NCBI GenBank assembly: GCA_002509665.1
Contig: DADN01000083.1
Span: 1 to 7,490 of the forward strand
DNA: 7,490 nt
Direction of reading: 5' to 3'
Source of the DNA: Methanobacterium sp. UBA8
GTDB lineage: Archaea; Methanobacteriota; Methanobacteria; Methanobacteriales; Methanobacteriaceae
Shown here: positions 6,297-7,490 of the stretch, piece after piece
Position numbering within the stretch: the stretch's first letter is position 1
How the letters are laid out: each line of letters opens with the position of its first letter
Notes under the pieces: generated by a model
What the model saw: only the letters and a program-made list of their open reading frames with translations
Told to the model about the DNA's origin: nothing
Database searches by the model: none
Position numbers and translations under genes: made by a program

Positions 6297-7490
6297 TTAA
6301 TTAGCGGTTACATCTTCAATTGCAAGAAGGATCAATCCTTTTTCTATGGTTTTACCACCTAATCGCTTTTCTTGAAGTTTTCTACCATTTAAAAGCATCT
6401 TTTTATGCCCTATTTCTGGAAAATCATGCTCAACTACAAAATTTTCAAATTTATGGTTTTTAGGGAGTATTTCCTCTAATAATTCTCGCAGTGGTGGAAT
6501 ATCCCATTGATTATTTCCAAGTTTGTAGAGCAATTTTCCTTCAGTTAATTCTTTTTCAACTCTAAATTTGTCGTAAAATGATTTATTTGCAGATATAACC
6601 TTAAATTCATCGTCTAAGATTATAAGAGGCTCACGAACAGTATCTACAATGCTTTTTACATATTCCAGTTCACTTGCAAGTTTCTGCACTTCTTTTTGTT
6701 CACTGATATCTGTGAAAGTAATTACAGCCCCGTCAATGATATTTTCTAAAGTTTTATAGGGTATTATGCGTGCAAGATACCATTTATCGTCTGCTGTACG
6801 AACTTCTTTTTCCTTGAAAATAACTCTGTCCATCACTTCTTTAATGTCTTTAATCAGGTCCTTATATTCAACATTGGATACAATGTCTTTTAGCGGTCTT
6901 CCTACGTCTGAAGGTATGAGATTGATTAATTTTGTTGTTTCCTTTGTAAAGCGCTTTATTTTAATATCTTTATCCACAAATATGGTAGAAATTTCAATGC
7001 TGTTTAAGAGGTTGTTCATATCATCGTTAACTTCAGAAAGCTGGTCAACTTTGTTTTGAAGCTCTGTGTTTACAGTCAGCAGTTCTTCATTTAAAGACTG
7101 CAGTTCTTCTTTAGATGTTTCTAATTCTTCATTGGTACTCTGCAGCTCTTCATTCATGGATTGTAATTCTTCATTTGCAGATTTAAGCTCTTCATTTGAA
7201 GTTTCAAGTTCTTCTATGGTTGTATGGAGCCTTTCTTTTGTAACTCTTAACTCTTCTTCAAGTTCTTTAATACGTATATCCTTTTTAGGGGTAGTTTCAG
7301 GAAGTTTTTCTTTTTCCTTTTCTGAAAGTTGTGTGTCTATAAATGTAACCATTAACAGGTTTTCCATTATTTTTGGTTTATCAATGGGTCTTACTGCTAG
7401 GTCGATTGATTGGTAATTTCCATTAGTTTTAACATTCAGGTTTTTATATTTTACTTCTTTATTTTTTAAAACTGCTTCATTTATTGCAGA
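6297..7490 (-). CDS. C-terminal part of a large coiled-coil/PAS signalling protein (CheB-CheR-PAS type), cut by the window edge
   Basis: The frame stays open to the right edge, so only the last 397 residues are seen; the internal Met at 7365-7367 is not the start. Numbering visible residues: 1-54 are the end of a PAS-like domain (NVKTNGNYQSIDLAVRPI); about 70-160 form a long coiled coil with eight near-perfect heptads of the form NEELQSx; about 158-263 a PAS domain (NNLLNSIEISTIFVDKDIKIKRF to VITFTDISEQK); about 273-394 a second PAS domain (ILDDEFKVISANKSFYDKF, WDIPPLRELLEEILP, FVVEHDFPEIGHKKMLLNGRKL, ILLAIEDVT). This order is typical of proteins that begin with CheB methylesterase and CheR methyltransferase domains; those would lie outside the window and are inferred. 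It ends after the PAS domain without a histidine kinase module, and a separate kinase gene follows 142 bases downstream. Confidence 0.85.
   Translation of the reverse strand, partial: SAINEAVLKNKEVKYKNLNVKTNGNYQSIDLAVRPIDKPKIMENLLMVTFIDTQLSEKEKEKLPETTPKKDIRIKELEEELRVTKERLHTTIEELETSNEELKSANEELQSMNEELQSTNEELETSKEELQSLNEELLTVNTELQNKVDQLSEVNDDMNNLLNSIEISTIFVDKDIKIKRFTKETTKLINLIPSDVGRPLKDIVSNVEYKDLIKDIKEVMDRVIFKEKEVRTADDKWYLARIIPYKTLENIIDGAVITFTDISEQKEVQKLASELEYVKSIVDTVREPLIILDDEFKVISANKSFYDKFRVEKELTEGKLLYKLGNNQWDIPPLRELLEEILPKNHKFENFVVEHDFPEIGHKKMLLNGRKLQEKRLGGKTIEKGLILLAIEDVTAN
7050..7217 (-). repeat. Eight tandem 21-bp units encoding a heptad coiled coil
   Basis: Within the PAS protein, eight consecutive seven-residue units (IEELETS, NEELKSA, NEELQSM, NEELQST, NEELETS, KEELQSL, NEELLTV, NTELQNK) are encoded by related 21-base units. 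The coiled coil probably transmits signals between PAS domains or holds a dimer. The DNA copies are diverged at third positions, so the array is under protein-level constraint rather than freshly duplicated. Confidence 0.85.

Noticed and set aside
6766..7059. Plus-strand open frame opposite the PAS domain
   Set aside because: Antisense shadow of the conserved PAS coding sequence, with no recognisable domain.
7050..7217. CRISPR-like or satellite array
   Set aside because: The regular 21-base units have no spacers, are diverged at the DNA level, and are explained by coiled-coil heptads within one gene.
7365..7367. ATG as the start of the large PAS protein
   Set aside because: The frame continues upstream without a stop to the window edge, and the upstream residues read as the end of a further PAS-like domain.
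7066..7416. Serine-rich plus-strand open frame opposite the coiled coil
   Set aside because: The serine runs are the antisense reading of the glutamate/leucine heptad codons; there is no ribosome site and the minus-strand PAS protein fully explains the region.

Overview
The window looks like chromosomal DNA of a mesophilic methanogenic archaeon, most likely of the Methanobacterium type. The pointers are an AT-rich genome with A/T-dense intergenic regions, archaeal BRE/TATA-like promoter elements, a 257-residue exonuclease III closely resembling Mth212 of Methanothermobacter, a PsbP-like domain joined to a sortase, and two multi-domain PAS signalling proteins with the coiled-coil signatures common in this group. 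The assignment rests on protein resemblance recalled from memory, not on a search.

Layout. (1) Positions 5-970, minus strand: a membrane-anchored extracellular protein with a PsbP-like N-terminal half and a sortase-type transpeptidase C-terminal half, starting at TTG. (2) Positions 971-1264: a divergent, very AT-rich promoter region. (3) Positions 1265-4919, plus strand: three DNA-repair-type genes in a row. These are an Mth212-like AP endonuclease/exonuclease III (xth), an MrfA/Hrq1-like superfamily 2 helicase with a C-terminal DUF1998/zinc-binding region, and a small SWIM zinc-finger protein. The gaps are 240 and 106 bases and carry their own promoter-like and terminator-like sequence, so this is a functional neighbourhood rather than a tight operon. 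(4) Positions 4916-7490, minus strand: a soluble PAS histidine kinase whose stop codon overlaps that of the SWIM gene, preceded by the C-terminal 397 residues of a larger protein. That part has the coiled-coil/PAS/PAS architecture of CheB-CheR-PAS fusion proteins, and its N-terminus lies beyond the right edge.

How the genes may work together. The plus-strand genes form a DNA damage-repair group: abasic-site (and possibly uracil) incision, helicase action on damaged DNA, and a SWIM protein of a family known in recombination complexes. The minus-strand pair could form a sensory module in which a large PAS protein without a kinase domain at its visible end is followed by a stand-alone PAS kinase.

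The most unusual DNA is in the leader of the kinase gene. A perfect 13-bp inverted repeat with a 9-base spacer lies where transcription should begin, and an uninterrupted run of ten G on the coding strand sits directly upstream of the ribosome binding site. Together they suggest repressor control or phase-variable expression. A second palindrome and a possible 33-codon leader ORF, ending in a TAATG overlap, precede the helicase. I see no tRNA, rRNA, CRISPR array, insertion sequence or integration site.
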